From Glacieibacterium sp964246975 (lineage in GTDB: Bacteria > Pseudomonadota > Alphaproteobacteria > Sphingomonadales > Sphingomonadaceae): a stretch of 20,922 nucleotides of DNA. Shown one piece after another: positions 1 to 7,011 of this stretch. The position numbers were made by a program, and so were the translations under genes. The stretch covers positions 1 to 20,922 of the forward strand of contig CAXTSL010000053.1 of the NCBI GenBank assembly GCA_964246975.1, read 5' to 3'. The notes beneath the pieces are model-generated. The model saw only the letters and a list, made by a program, of their open reading frames with translations, was not told where the DNA came from and made no database searches. Positions within the stretch are counted from its first letter, which is position 1, and every line of letters starts with the position of its first letter.

Positions 1-302
1 CGGCCAATGCCGAGGAAGCGCTGCGCGAAGTCGCGCTCGACCTCGCCGAGGGCGCGGACAGCGTCATGGTCAAGCCGGGGCTGCCGTACCTCGATATCGT
101 CCGCCGCGTGAAGGAACGCTTCGAGGTGCCGGTGTTCGCCTATCAGGTGTCGGGCGAGTATGCGATGCTCGAGGCGGCGGTGGCGGCGGGCGTCCTCGAC
201 CGCAACCGGGGGGTGATCGAGACGCTGACGGCGTTCAAGCGCGCCGGGTGCTCGGGGGTACTGACCTATCATGCCCGCGTCGCGGCGCGGCTGCTCGGTT
301 AG
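1..302 (+). CDS. hemB: Delta-aminolevulinic acid dehydratase (porphobilinogen synthase), C-terminal part
   Basis: This is the last 99 codons of a gene that begins before the window; the frame is open from base 3 to the TAG at 300-302. Porphobilinogen synthase condenses two 5-aminolevulinate molecules in cytoplasmic tetrapyrrole (haem) synthesis. The fragment carries the family's active-site segment GADSVMVKPGLPYLDIV, whose lysine in MVKP forms the Schiff base with substrate. It also has the conserved FAYQVSGEYAM stretch and the C-terminal helix ending RAGCSGVLTYHA. Length and order match the normal C-terminus, so the truncation is only the window edge. No obvious terminator follows directly; a short palindrome lies 42 nt downstream. 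Family assignment is very secure. Confidence 0.97.
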   Translation, partial: ANAEEALREVALDLAEGADSVMVKPGLPYLDIVRRVKERFEVPVFAYQVSGEYAMLEAAVAAGVLDRNRGVIETLTAFKRAGCSGVLTYHARVAARLLG

Positions 303-343
303 GTTGCGACGCCAGTCCATGCGTTTGCGTCCCCAGTACAAGG

Positions 344-356
344 GACAAGTCTTGTC
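344..356. promoter_or_regulatory. 13-bp palindrome, candidate operator in front of the cystatin-like gene
   Basis: GACAAG-T-CTTGTC is a perfect 6-bp inverted repeat around one central base. It overlaps the proposed -35 hexamer (TTGTCG, 352-357) of the downstream gene, which is where a repressor site would sit. No regulator is recognised, so operator function is inference. Confidence 0.35.
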
Positions 357-381
357 GCTCTCCCGAAGTAAAAGCTAAGTT
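352..381 (+). promoter_or_regulatory. Candidate sigma70-type promoter of the cystatin-like gene
   Basis: TTGTCG (352-357) and TAAGTT (376-381) are separated by 18 bp. A start near 388 would place the hairpin at 388-406 at the very 5' end of the message. The hexamers are imperfect, so this is a candidate only. Confidence 0.35.
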
Positions 382-387
382 CGCAAG

Positions 388-406
388 CGCGGCAGGCGGT
401 GCCGCG
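388..406 (+). promoter_or_regulatory. GC-rich hairpin followed by TTT in the leader of the cystatin-like gene
   Basis: CGCGGCA-GGCGG-TGCCGCG is a perfect 7-bp stem with a 5-nt loop, followed by TTTA. It ends 16 nt before the AGGAG ribosome-binding site (423-427). It could be a weak terminator or attenuator, or a 5'-end stabilising hairpin. The sequence shows the structure, not the role. Confidence 0.45.
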
Positions 407-434
407 TTTACGGATCGAAGCAAGGAGAAGGACG

Positions 435-737
435 ATGTCAGCTATGGTCGGCGGCTTGAAGCCAATGGACGTGCGGGGCCTCAAGACACTCGAGGTCGCC
501 AAGTTCGTGATGGACTCTATTTCGCAGTGCGAGGAAAAAATCGGTCGCCGTTTGGGCACGGAGATGATCCGGATCGTCCGGGCTGCGTCGCAGATCGTCG
601 CGGGGATGCGGTACGAGATCGTTCTCGACATCCTAGCCGACCGGCCGTTGCGGCTGAAGTCGAGTGTGTTTTACCCGCTCCAGCCGAACGAGCCGGTGAA
701 GTTGCTCGATGCGGCGCTGATCGGCCCGAACGATTGA
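435..737 (+). CDS. Cystatin-like cysteine-protease inhibitor domain protein, 100 aa
   Basis: The start is the ATG 7 nt after a strong AGGAG (423-427). The 100-residue product has no signal peptide or membrane segment, so it should be cytoplasmic, like stefins. Its landmarks fall in cystatin order: an N-terminal Gly-Gly (residues 6-7), a helix with VAKF (21-24) resembling the phytocystatin helix signature, the exact first-loop motif QIVAG (53-57; family pattern QxVxG) inside MIRIVRAASQIVAGMRYEI, then alternating beta-strand residues and a proline-containing second loop near 78-86 (FYPLQPNEP). The family's usual Trp in that loop is absent. Cystatins block papain-type cysteine proteases by inserting the N-terminus and the two loops into the active-site cleft. 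No cysteine protease is encoded nearby, so the target is unknown and inhibition is inferred. It sits alone between hemB and a convergent cyclophilin gene. Confidence 0.68.
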   Translation: MSAMVGGLKPMDVRGLKTLEVAKFVMDSISQCEEKIGRRLGTEMIRIVRAASQIVAGMRYEIVLDILADRPLRLKSSVFYPLQPNEPVKLLDAALIGPND

Positions 738-743
738 CGCGCG

Positions 744-780
744 TCGCGCGATGGCTTCGGTCGACCCGGGCGGCGCGCGA
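744..780. terminator. Hairpin between convergent genes, possible bidirectional terminator
   Basis: TCGCGCG (744-750) and CGCGCGA (774-780) are perfect inverted arms in the 43-bp gap between the cystatin-like gene and the convergent cyclophilin gene. There is no T-tract and the loop is 23 nt, so termination is only plausible. Confidence 0.35.
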
Positions 781-1365
781 TCAGGGGACCCGCCGTGCGG
801 TGACGAGCTTCACCGGCGCGGCGATCATCTGGCCCTTCATCGCGCCCTGCCCGGCGGTCGCCGAGACCGGCGCGGCGAGGATGGCCCGGACGATATCCAT
901 GCCTTCGACGACATGGCCGAATACCGCATAGCCGGGGTCCGCGGCCGACGCGTCGAGCGACGACAGGTTGCCGACGATGACGAAGAAATCTCCTGAGGCC
1001 GTCCCCGGCGCACCGCGCGCCATCGAGATCGCGCCGTCGGTGTGCGACAGTCCGGTAGTGCTCGTCGGCTCGTGCGCGATGGGCTTGAGCACGCGACGCG
1101 GGTCGCCGCTGACGCCGCCCTGGATCAGCCCGGTGCCCGGCGCGCCCTCGAGATTGAGCGCGCGGTAGAAGGTCGTCCCGTCGAGGCGCTTCTGGTCGAC
1201 GTAGCGCAGGAAATTGGCGGCGGTGACGGGCGCGTGGACGCTGTCGACCTCGACGACGATCTTGCCGGCGGCGGTGGTTAACGCGACGCGCGGCGGCACC
1301 GGCTGCCCGGCGAGCGGCGCGGCGGCCAGCAGCGGGGCGATCACGAGCGCGAGAATCTTGAGCAT
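781..1365 (-). CDS. Periplasmic peptidyl-prolyl cis-trans isomerase, cyclophilin type
   Basis: This 194-aa protein starts with a typical Sec signal (MLKILALVIA then Ala/Leu-rich to about residue 20, cleavage near AGQ), so it should act in the periplasm. The cyclophilin domain covers about residues 25-190. TTFYRAL (64-70) gives the catalytic Arg68 of the F(H)RV region, IQGG (81-84) the conserved Gln, ISMARGAPGTASGDFFV (113-129) the MAxx core, and YAVFGHVVEGMDIV (146-159) the C-terminal block. Cyclophilins speed cis-trans isomerisation of Xaa-Pro bonds during protein folding. Gene position gives no partner; it converges on the cystatin-like gene. The family call is firm, but an exact PpiA equivalence is not. 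Confidence 0.93.
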   Translation of the reverse strand: MLKILALVIAPLLAAAPLAGQPVPPRVALTTAAGKIVVEVDSVHAPVTAANFLRYVDQKRLDGTTFYRALNLEGAPGTGLIQGGVSGDPRRVLKPIAHEPTSTTGLSHTDGAISMARGAPGTASGDFFVIVGNLSSLDASAADPGYAVFGHVVEGMDIVRAILAAPVSATAGQGAMKGQMIAAPVKLVTARRVP

Positions 1366-1502
1366 TCGGTCATGCTAGCGCGAAGCCGAGTGTTTTAGCC
1401 AGTGGCAGTTGTTCGCATGCCCAAACCCGCCTTCGCCCTTCCCCCCGCGCCCGCGTTAGATTATTGCGCGCGGCTGTTCGTTCGTTGCGAGACCTTCCCG
1501 AC

Positions 1503-2537
1503 ATGCTCTTCGACGCCCCCGACTATGACGCCCATGAGGGTGTCCACGTCCTCACCGATGCCGCGACCGGCCTGCAGGCAATCATCGCGATCCATTCGAC
1601 GCACCTCGGCCCCGCAGCGGGCGGCTGCCGCTGGTGGACTTATGCGGACGACGCCGCGGCGCTGACCGACGCGCTCCGCCTGTCGCGCGGCATGAGCTAC
1701 AAGAACGCCATGGCCGGGCTGCCGATGGGCGGCGGCAAGGCGGTCGTCCTCAAGGGCGCGGCCAAAACCGACGCGCTCCTCGAAGCCTTCGGCGGCGTCA
1801 TCGACAGCCTCGGCGGGCGCTATGTCACCGCCGAGGATGTCGGCATGTCCGATGCCGACATGAGCGTCATCGCGCGGCGCACGCGCCACGTTTCGGGGCT
1901 GCCCGTGGCGGGCGGCGCGGCGGGGGGCAATCCGGGCCCGTCGACGGCCGAGGGCGTCTTCGTCGGCATGCGCGCGGCGGTTCGCCACAAGCTCGGGCGC
2001 GACGACTTTACGGGCGTCCACGTCGCGATCCAGGGGCTCGGCAGCGTCGGCGCGGCGCTGGCGGGAAAGCTCGCGGCGGCTGGCGCGCGGCTGACCGTCG
2101 CCGACCTCGACGAACCCCGCGCGGCGCGCGTCGCCGCCGACACCGGTGCGACGGCGGTTGCCAACGACCGGATCATGCAGGTCGCCGCCGACGTGTTCAG
2201 CCCCAACGCGCTCGGCGCGATCCTGACGGGAGACAGCATCGCGGCGCTCGATGTCGCCGTCGTCGCGGGGGCGGCGAACAACCAGCTCGCGACGCCGGAC
2301 GACGGCGCGCGCATCGCGGCACGCGGCATCCTCTACGCCCCCGACTATGTCATCAATGCCGGCGGCATCATCAACGTCGTCGCCGAATATCTCGGCAATG
2401 GCGATGCCGCGACGGTCGCCGCGCAGATCGCGCGCATCGAGGAGCGCCTGGACGACATATTCGCCGAGGCGGACGCGAGCGGGCGCGCCACCGACGCCGT
2501 TGCCGATACGATGGCGCGGCGGCTGATCGGGCGCTAA
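1503..2537 (+). CDS. Glu/Leu/Phe/Val dehydrogenase family enzyme, probably leucine dehydrogenase
   Basis: I use the ATG at 1503 (344 aa), because the product then begins MLFDAPDYDAHEGVHVLTD, matching the usual start of leucine dehydrogenases; a TTG 39 nt upstream is also in frame. These enzymes oxidatively deaminate branched-chain amino acids to 2-oxo acids with NAD+. The N-terminal catalytic domain holds Lys67 (MSYKNA) and Lys79 (PMGGGKAV), the two lysines of the family active site. The Rossmann domain has GLGSVG (178-183). The conserved APDYVINAGGIINVVAEY block is near the C-terminus. The length is normal for leucine dehydrogenase (about 345-365) and too short for glutamate dehydrogenase. 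Substrate preference cannot be read from sequence alone. The gene stands alone upstream of a DUF4287 gene 33 nt away. Confidence 0.9.
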   Translation: MLFDAPDYDAHEGVHVLTDAATGLQAIIAIHSTHLGPAAGGCRWWTYADDAAALTDALRLSRGMSYKNAMAGLPMGGGKAVVLKGAAKTDALLEAFGGVIDSLGGRYVTAEDVGMSDADMSVIARRTRHVSGLPVAGGAAGGNPGPSTAEGVFVGMRAAVRHKLGRDDFTGVHVAIQGLGSVGAALAGKLAAAGARLTVADLDEPRAARVAADTGATAVANDRIMQVAADVFSPNALGAILTGDSIAALDVAVVAGAANNQLATPDDGARIAARGILYAPDYVINAGGIINVVAEYLGNGDAATVAAQIARIEERLDDIFAEADASGRATDAVADTMARRLIGR

Positions 2538-2570
2538 GCTCGAACCGCACGCGGCAACGAGGCATTCGAC

Positions 2571-2801
2571 ATGTCCTTTCAGGCCTATCTCGACACGATC
2601 GAGCGCAACACCGGCAAGTCGCCCGCCGAGTTCCGCGCGCTTGCGGCGGCGAAGGGGTTCACCGCCGAAGATGGCATTGCGCCCGGCGTCAAGGCGGGGC
2701 AGATCACGGACTGGCTGAAGTCCGACTTCGGGCTCGGTCACGGGCATGCCATGGCACTCTATGCACTCTTCAAGGGCATGAAGAAGGAAGGCGACACCTG
2801 A
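2571..2801 (+). CDS. DUF4287 domain small protein
   Basis: This 76-aa soluble protein starts at an ATG preceded by ACGAGG. It looks like a single DUF4287 domain: MSFQAYLDTIERNTGKSP at the start (short helix with the typical YLDTIE..TGKSP pattern), PGVKAGQITDWLKSDFGLGH in the middle, and GHAMALYALFKGMKK at the end. The function is not established. The domain is small, helical and appears either alone or joined to DUF5655. It has no signal peptide. It follows the dehydrogenase gene in the same direction and may be co-transcribed. The family call comes from pattern memory and was not checked by search. Confidence 0.85.
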   Translation: MSFQAYLDTIERNTGKSPAEFRALAAAKGFTAEDGIAPGVKAGQITDWLKSDFGLGHGHAMALYALFKGMKKEGDT

Positions 2802-2878
2802 GGCTGGTTGCGGACTGCAATCTTGTCGCACGGCCCCGCCCTTCCCACATTGCGGCGGTACCCGACCGAAGGACCGCG

Positions 2879-3304
2879 ATGCCCGCAACCGCTGCCCGTT
2901 TCGAGCCTCGCGCGCTGCCGCTGGCGCGCGACCCTGCGGCGGTGCGCCGCCGCATCGAGAGACTCGAGTTCCTGCTCGAGCGCGCCGTGACGATTCCCGG
3001 TCTCGGCGCAAAGCTCGGCCTCGACGGTATCGTCGGGCTGATTCCCGTCGTCGGCGATGTCGTCACCGGGGCGATGGGGCTCTACCTCGTATGGGAAGCG
3101 CGCAATCTGGGTGCGTCGCGCTGGCTGCAGGCGCGGATGCTCGGCAATGTCGCGTTCGATACCGCGATCGGCCTCGTGCCGCTGGCGGGCGACGTGCTCG
3201 ACCTCGTGTTCAAGTCGAACTCGAAGAACCTACGGCTGCTCAAGCGCCACCTCGACCGCCACCATCCGGCCACCGGCCTGATCGACGTGCGCGCGACGCG
3301 CTGA
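2879..3304 (+). CDS. DUF4112 domain membrane protein
   Basis: The start is the ATG at 2879, with AAGGA (2868-2872) ahead of it. The 141-aa product shows the DUF4112 pattern: a helical arm AVRRRIERLEFLLERAVTIPG (residues 21-41), then two related hydrophobic segments, LGLDGIVGLIPVVGDVVTGA (47-66) and VAFDTAIGLVPLAGDVLDLV (91-110). Each carries the (I/V)GL(I/V)PxxGD motif, an internal duplication that suggests an inverted or tandem hairpin pair in the inner membrane. The C-terminus is basic (KNLRLLKRHLDRHH). The function of the family is unknown. The gene is convergent with holB, with only 4 nt between stops. Confidence 0.88.
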   Translation: MPATAARFEPRALPLARDPAAVRRRIERLEFLLERAVTIPGLGAKLGLDGIVGLIPVVGDVVTGAMGLYLVWEARNLGASRWLQARMLGNVAFDTAIGLVPLAGDVLDLVFKSNSKNLRLLKRHLDRHHPATGLIDVRATR

Positions 3305-3308
3305 GGCG

Positions 3309-4271
3309 CTATTCGGCCAGCCCCGCGACGAGCATCGCCAGTTCGAAGGCGACGCTTTGCGGGTCGAGCGACAGCGCCTCGGCCCCGCTCGCGAGGTCGT
3401 TGCCGCGCTCCCACAGCCCGAGCGCGCGCGCCGAGCGGGGTCCCATCCGCGCCTTCGCGGCGCGCGCTAGATACGCGGGCGCGAGGTCGAGGAAGGCCGC
3501 GTAGCGCGCGCCCGCCGCCTTGCCCGCGAGCGATTTGGCCAGCGTCAGCGCGCGCGCCGGTGCCTCGGCCTTCGCGGCGACGGCGAGCGCGTCGAGGTCG
3601 GCGGTCAGGCCCGCGATGCCGGCATCGGCGAGGCCCAGCGCCCGCCCGGGCGCGCCTTCCGCGACGGCGACAAGCGCAGCGACCTCGTCGCTGTCGAGTT
3701 CGGGACGCTGCGCCGCGACGACACGCGCCACCTGCGCATCGCTGAGCGGCTGGAAGCGCAGCGTCCGGCAGCGCGAGCGGATCGTCGGCAGCAAGCGTCC
3801 CGGCGAATGGCTGAGCGCGAGAAACAGCGTTCCCGGCGGCGGCTCCTCAAGGCTCTTGAGAAAGGCGTTGGCGGCGGCGCGGTTCATTTCGTCGAGCGCA
3901 TCGACGATGACGACGCGCCACGCCGACATGAACGGCGTGCGCTGGAACAACGGCCCCAGCGCGCGCACGTCGTCGACGCGGATGACGGTGCGCAGCTTGC
4001 CCTTGTCATCGGTCGCGCGTTCGAGGCGGCGGAAATCGGGGTGACTGCCCGCCGCGCGCAGCGCCGCCATCGGGTGATCGGCGGGCACTTCGAAGCTGTT
4101 GCCCTGCACCGGCGGCCCGGCGGCGCGCGCCAGCACCCACGTCGCGGCGGCGTCGGCAAACGCCGCCTTGCCGATCCCCGGCGGGCCGGTGAGCAGCCAG
4201 GCGTGGTGCATCGCGCCGCCGATGAACGCCGCGCGGAACGCTGCCCCCGGCTCGGCGTGGCCGACGAGCAC
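3309..4271 (-). CDS. holB: DNA polymerase III delta' subunit (clamp loader)
   Basis: The start chosen is the GTG at 4271, one base after the tmk stop (TGAGGTG), giving 320 aa beginning VLVGHAEPGAAFRAAFIGG. The open frame continues upstream, but only as antisense-type composition inside tmk. Delta' is the rigid 'stator' of the clamp loader that opens the beta clamp at primer junctions. Visible features are HHAWLLTGPPGIGKAAFA (a P-loop with Ala-Ala where active ATPases have Thr/Ser, as expected for a non-hydrolysing delta'), VVIVDALDEMNRAAANAFLKSLEEPP (the Walker-B-like helix and sensor region) and the SRCRTLRF motif (SRC of clamp-loader ATPases). The zinc-binding cysteine cluster of E. coli delta' is not evident. 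It is the last gene of the mltB-rlpA-dacA-tmk-holB block. Confidence 0.93.
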   Translation of the reverse strand: MLVGHAEPGAAFRAAFIGGAMHHAWLLTGPPGIGKAAFADAAATWVLARAAGPPVQGNSFEVPADHPMAALRAAGSHPDFRRLERATDDKGKLRTVIRVDDVRALGPLFQRTPFMSAWRVVIVDALDEMNRAAANAFLKSLEEPPPGTLFLALSHSPGRLLPTIRSRCRTLRFQPLSDAQVARVVAAQRPELDSDEVAALVAVAEGAPGRALGLADAGIAGLTADLDALAVAAKAEAPARALTLAKSLAGKAAGARYAAFLDLAPAYLARAAKARMGPRSARALGLWERGNDLASGAEALSLDPQSVAFELAMLVAGLAE

Positions 4272-4272
4272 C

Positions 4273-4995
4273 TCAATCGTCGCCGTCGCCGACGCGGTCG
4301 GGTTCGCCCGCGCGCGGCTCGGCGGGGCCGTCGAATTCGCGCGGGTGCCGTTCGAGCGCGGTTTCGATCGTCGCCATGGCGCGGACTTCGGCCCAGATGC
4401 GCGCGGCGACGGCGTCGGCATCACCCGCGGCGTCGATCAGGCGGCAGCGGCGCGGCTCGGCGCTTGCGAGATCGCGGAACCCCTGCGCGACGCGGGCGTG
4501 GAAGTCGGCGTCATGGCGCTCGAAGCGCCCGGCCCCGCCGCGCGCACCGGCGCGCGCCAGTCCCTCGGCTTCGGGCAGGTCGAGGATGAGGGTCAGGTCG
4601 GGCCACAGGTCGGCGGCCGACAGATGATGGAGGTTGCGGAGCACCGAGTCCGCCAGCCCCTTACCCGCCCCCTGATAGGCCAGCGTCGAGTCGACGAAGC
4701 GGTCGCAGATCACCCAACTACCCGCCTCGAGTGCGGGACGGATCAGCCGCTCGACGTGATCGGCGCGCGCGGCGTTGACGAGGCAGGCTTCGGCGGCCGC
4801 ACTCCAGCGCGTCGCATCGCCCTCGACGAGCAGCGCGCGCACCGCTTCCGCCCCCGGCGTGCCGCCCGGCTCGCGCGACACGACGACCTCGACGCCCGCC
4901 GCGCGCAGGGTATCGGCGAGCCGGGCGGCCTGTGTTGACTTGCCCGCGCCCTCGCCACCCTCGAGCGTGATGAAGCGGCCCGGCGCGGTCGTCAC
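4273..4995 (-). CDS. tmk: Thymidylate kinase
   Basis: The start is the GTG at 4995, which overlaps the dacA stop as GTGA, so translation is probably coupled. The enzyme phosphorylates dTMP to dTDP with ATP in the cytoplasm. Seen in the 240-aa product: P-loop GEGAGKST (residues 14-21), SREPGGTPGAEAVRALL (dTMP-binding DRx-like loop region), VICDRFVDSTLAYQG (conserved DR(F/Y) motif) and a LID-type segment GGAGRFERHDADFHARV. The C-terminus carries an extra acidic/proline-rich tail (PREFDGPAEPRAGEPDRVGD) beyond the usual 205-215 residues. Its neighbour holB begins 1 nt after the stop; tmk-holB adjacency is common in bacteria. Confidence 0.96.
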   Translation of the reverse strand: MTTAPGRFITLEGGEGAGKSTQAARLADTLRAAGVEVVVSREPGGTPGAEAVRALLVEGDATRWSAAAEACLVNAARADHVERLIRPALEAGSWVICDRFVDSTLAYQGAGKGLADSVLRNLHHLSAADLWPDLTLILDLPEAEGLARAGARGGAGRFERHDADFHARVAQGFRDLASAEPRRCRLIDAAGDADAVAARIWAEVRAMATIETALERHPREFDGPAEPRAGEPDRVGDGDD

Positions 4996-6149
4996 TGGCG
5001 CAGCACGACCGTCCGGAACGCCGCCGCGATGCGCCCGAAGAAGCCCGCCTTCGCGACATCCTCCGCCGCGACGAGCGGAATCCGCGTCGCCGGCATTCCC
5101 GGCACCGAGACGACGAGGCTGGCGACCGCCTGCCCGCGCTTGATCGGCGCGGCAATCGGCCCGTCGTAAACCACCTTGACGGTGCGCCGCCCCTGAAAGC
5201 CGCGCGGCACGGTGACCTTGAGGTCGATCGGCCCCATCAGCCCGACGGTGGCGCTCTCGCCGAGCCACACCGGCGCGCGGTCGAGCACCTTGCCCGCTGG
5301 CGCGATCAACTGCTGCGTCCAGGCACGAAAGCCCCAGTCCATGAACGCCACCGACTGCGCGATGCGCTCGTTGAACGAGCCGAGTCCCGCGACGACCATC
5401 ACCAGCCGACGACCGTCCTGCTCCGCCGAGCCCGTGAAGCCGTACCCCGCCTCCTCGGTATGCCCGGTCTTGAGCCCGTCCGCGCCGCTGACGCGTCCGA
5501 GCAGCGGGTTGCGGTTGGCCTGGGTGATCGCGTCGCCCTTGCCGAGCGTCTTGCCCCAGGTGAACGCCTGCACGGGGTAGAAGCGCTTGTAGAGGCCGGG
5601 GAACTCGTCGACAGTCCGCTCGGCGATGGTCGCGAGATCGCGCGGCGTCACGACACCCGCCGGGTCGGGCCAGCCGTTGGTGTTGGCGAAGTGCGAGCCC
5701 TTGAGCCCCATGCGCTTCGCGGTCGCGTTCATCAGCGCGACGAACTGCTCCTCGGTCCCCGCCAGCCCCTCGCCGAGCGTCACGCAGGCGTCGTTGCCCG
5801 ACAGCGTGACGATGCCGTGGAGCAGGTCCTCGACGGTCACCTCCTCATTCGGCGACAGGAACATCGTCGAACCCTGCGCGTGCCACTTCGCCCAGGTCTC
5901 GGGGCGCACGCGGATCTTCTGCGTCAGCTTGGCATCGCCGCGCCGCAGCATGTCGAAGGCGACATAGACCGTCATCATCTTCGCCATCGACGCGGGCGGC
6001 ATCGCGATGTCGGCACCCTTGGCATAGAGTACCGCGCCGTTCGACAGGTCCTTCATGTACGCCGACTTGGCGGTCGTGGTGAACACCGGCATCTGCGCGG
6101 CGGCAGGCGCGGCAAGGGCGAACAAGGCAAGGCTGGCGAACAGACGCAT
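4992..6149 (-). CDS. dacA: D-alanyl-D-alanine carboxypeptidase (penicillin-binding protein 5/6 family)
   Basis: The ATG at 6149 gives 385 aa with a signal peptide (MRLFASLALFALAAPAAAQ, cleavage near residue 19). The ATG lies 4 nt beyond the rlpA stop. The enzyme removes the terminal D-Ala from peptidoglycan pentapeptides in the periplasm. All three active-site boxes are present: SMAK (54-57, catalytic Ser54 and Lys57), SGN (117-119) and KTG (227-229). The second domain (about 280-370) resembles the PBP5 C-terminal beta domain. The C-terminal segment (EDVAKAGFFGRIAAAFRTVVLRQ, longer than needed to show amphipathy) looks like the usual amphipathic membrane anchor. It follows two other cell-wall genes. 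Confidence 0.96.
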   Translation of the reverse strand: MRLFASLALFALAAPAAAQMPVFTTTAKSAYMKDLSNGAVLYAKGADIAMPPASMAKMMTVYVAFDMLRRGDAKLTQKIRVRPETWAKWHAQGSTMFLSPNEEVTVEDLLHGIVTLSGNDACVTLGEGLAGTEEQFVALMNATAKRMGLKGSHFANTNGWPDPAGVVTPRDLATIAERTVDEFPGLYKRFYPVQAFTWGKTLGKGDAITQANRNPLLGRVSGADGLKTGHTEEAGYGFTGSAEQDGRRLVMVVAGLGSFNERIAQSVAFMDWGFRAWTQQLIAPAGKVLDRAPVWLGESATVGLMGPIDLKVTVPRGFQGRRTVKVVYDGPIAAPIKRGQAVASLVVSVPGMPATRIPLVAAEDVAKAGFFGRIAAAFRTVVLRQ

Positions 6150-6153
6150 GGGA

Positions 6154-7011
6154 TCAGGGGACTCCGGGGGTGACCAATTGCGCCGCCGTGTAGCCCGCCC
6201 CCCGCACCTTCGCCAGTACCGGCGTGGCGCTGCCCGCGTCCGCATAGGGGCCGAGGCGGACGCGCGTCAGGCCCGACGGCAGGCGCTGCGTGACGACTGG
6301 GCCGTAGGATGCGAGGAAGCCGCCCAGCCACGCCGCGCGGCCCGCGTCGGCAAGCGCGGCGACCTGGACGTAGACGGTGCCTGCGGGCGCGCCGGGGATG
6401 GCGACCGTCTGCACCGAAGCCTCGACCAGGGCCCCCTCCGTCGGCTGCGCCGCGACCTCCCCCTGAAGAGGGGGAGGAACCGCGCCTTCGCGCGGTGGAG
6501 GGGGACTGGCCACGGGGGGCGGCGCAAGGCTCGCGACCACCGCCCCATCCGGATACACCCGCCGCACGCGCACCCGCGCCGTGCCCGGCCGGTCGACGCC
6601 GAGCAGCTGCGCCGACTTGCGCGACAGGTCGATGATCCGCCCGTCGACGAACGGCCCGCGGTCGTTGATCCGCACCGTCAGCACGCGCCCGTTGTCGAGG
6701 TTGGCGACCTCGACGAAGCTCGGCATCGGCAGCGTCTTGTGCGCCGCCGTCAGCCCGTCCTGATCATAGGTCTCGCCGTTGGCGGTGCTCAGCCCGTGGA
6801 AGGTCGGGCCGTACCACGATGCGATGCCGGTCGCGTCATAGGCGCGGTCGTCGGCGGGGACATAGGTCCGGCCCAGCACCTGGTAGGGCTGGCCGATCTT
6901 GACCCCGCCACTCGCGACGCGCGGCGGCGTCGGGTGCGCGGCACGCGGCTTGGGCCCGGCGCACGCGGCGAGGACGAGCAACGCGGGCAGCCCGAAGCTA
7001 ATCCAGCGCAT
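6154..7011 (-). CDS. rlpA: RlpA septal-ring lytic transglycosylase lipoprotein with SPOR domain
   Basis: This 285-aa protein starts with a lipoprotein signal; the lipobox L-A-A-C puts the lipidated cysteine at 17. The RlpA double-psi beta-barrel covers about 61-152, with GIASWYGPTFHG, TANGETYD, TAAHKTLP and VRINDRGPFVDGRIIDLS all intact. A proline-rich linker (about 162-205) leads to a SPOR domain (about 211-282; TVYVQVAALAD, GLTRVRLGPYADAG), which binds denuded glycan at the division site. In Pseudomonas, RlpA cleaves such naked glycan strands. The unusual part is residues 169-194 of the linker, which are encoded by a palindromic repeat also found near acpP. The start overlaps the preceding transglycosylase gene by 14 nt. 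Confidence 0.95.
   Translation of the reverse strand: MRWISFGLPALLVLAACAGPKPRAAHPTPPRVASGGVKIGQPYQVLGRTYVPADDRAYDATGIASWYGPTFHGLSTANGETYDQDGLTAAHKTLPMPSFVEVANLDNGRVLTVRINDRGPFVDGRIIDLSRKSAQLLGVDRPGTARVRVRRVYPDGAVVASLAPPPVASPPPPREGAVPPPLQGEVAAQPTEGALVEASVQTVAIPGAPAGTVYVQVAALADAGRAAWLGGFLASYGPVVTQRLPSGLTRVRLGPYADAGSATPVLAKVRGAGYTAAQLVTPGVP
6432..6504. repeat. Dispersed palindromic (REP-like) element inside the rlpA reading frame
   Basis: An imperfect palindrome centres on CCTCCCCCTGAAGAGGGGG, with outer arms CCCCCTCCGTCGGC and (inverted) CCCCCTCCACCGCGC. Its 6432-6478 half matches 20737-20784 with only about three differences over 48 bases. Translated in rlpA it gives the Pro/Glu/Gln-rich part of the linker without a stop. 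Confidence 0.75.

Noticed and set aside
1461..3011. A 516-aa minus-strand open frame opposite the leucine-dehydrogenase-type gene and its neighbours
   Set aside because: Its composition is Arg/Gly/Asp-rich low complexity, has no recognisable domain, and it is wholly antisense to well-supported genes. In GC-rich DNA such shadows are expected.
4272..4424. A longer HolB start adding about 51 residues (MMPTPSPRASG...)
   Set aside because: The extension lies in tmk coding sequence in another frame, is low-complexity, and the GTG one base after the tmk stop gives the expected N-terminus.
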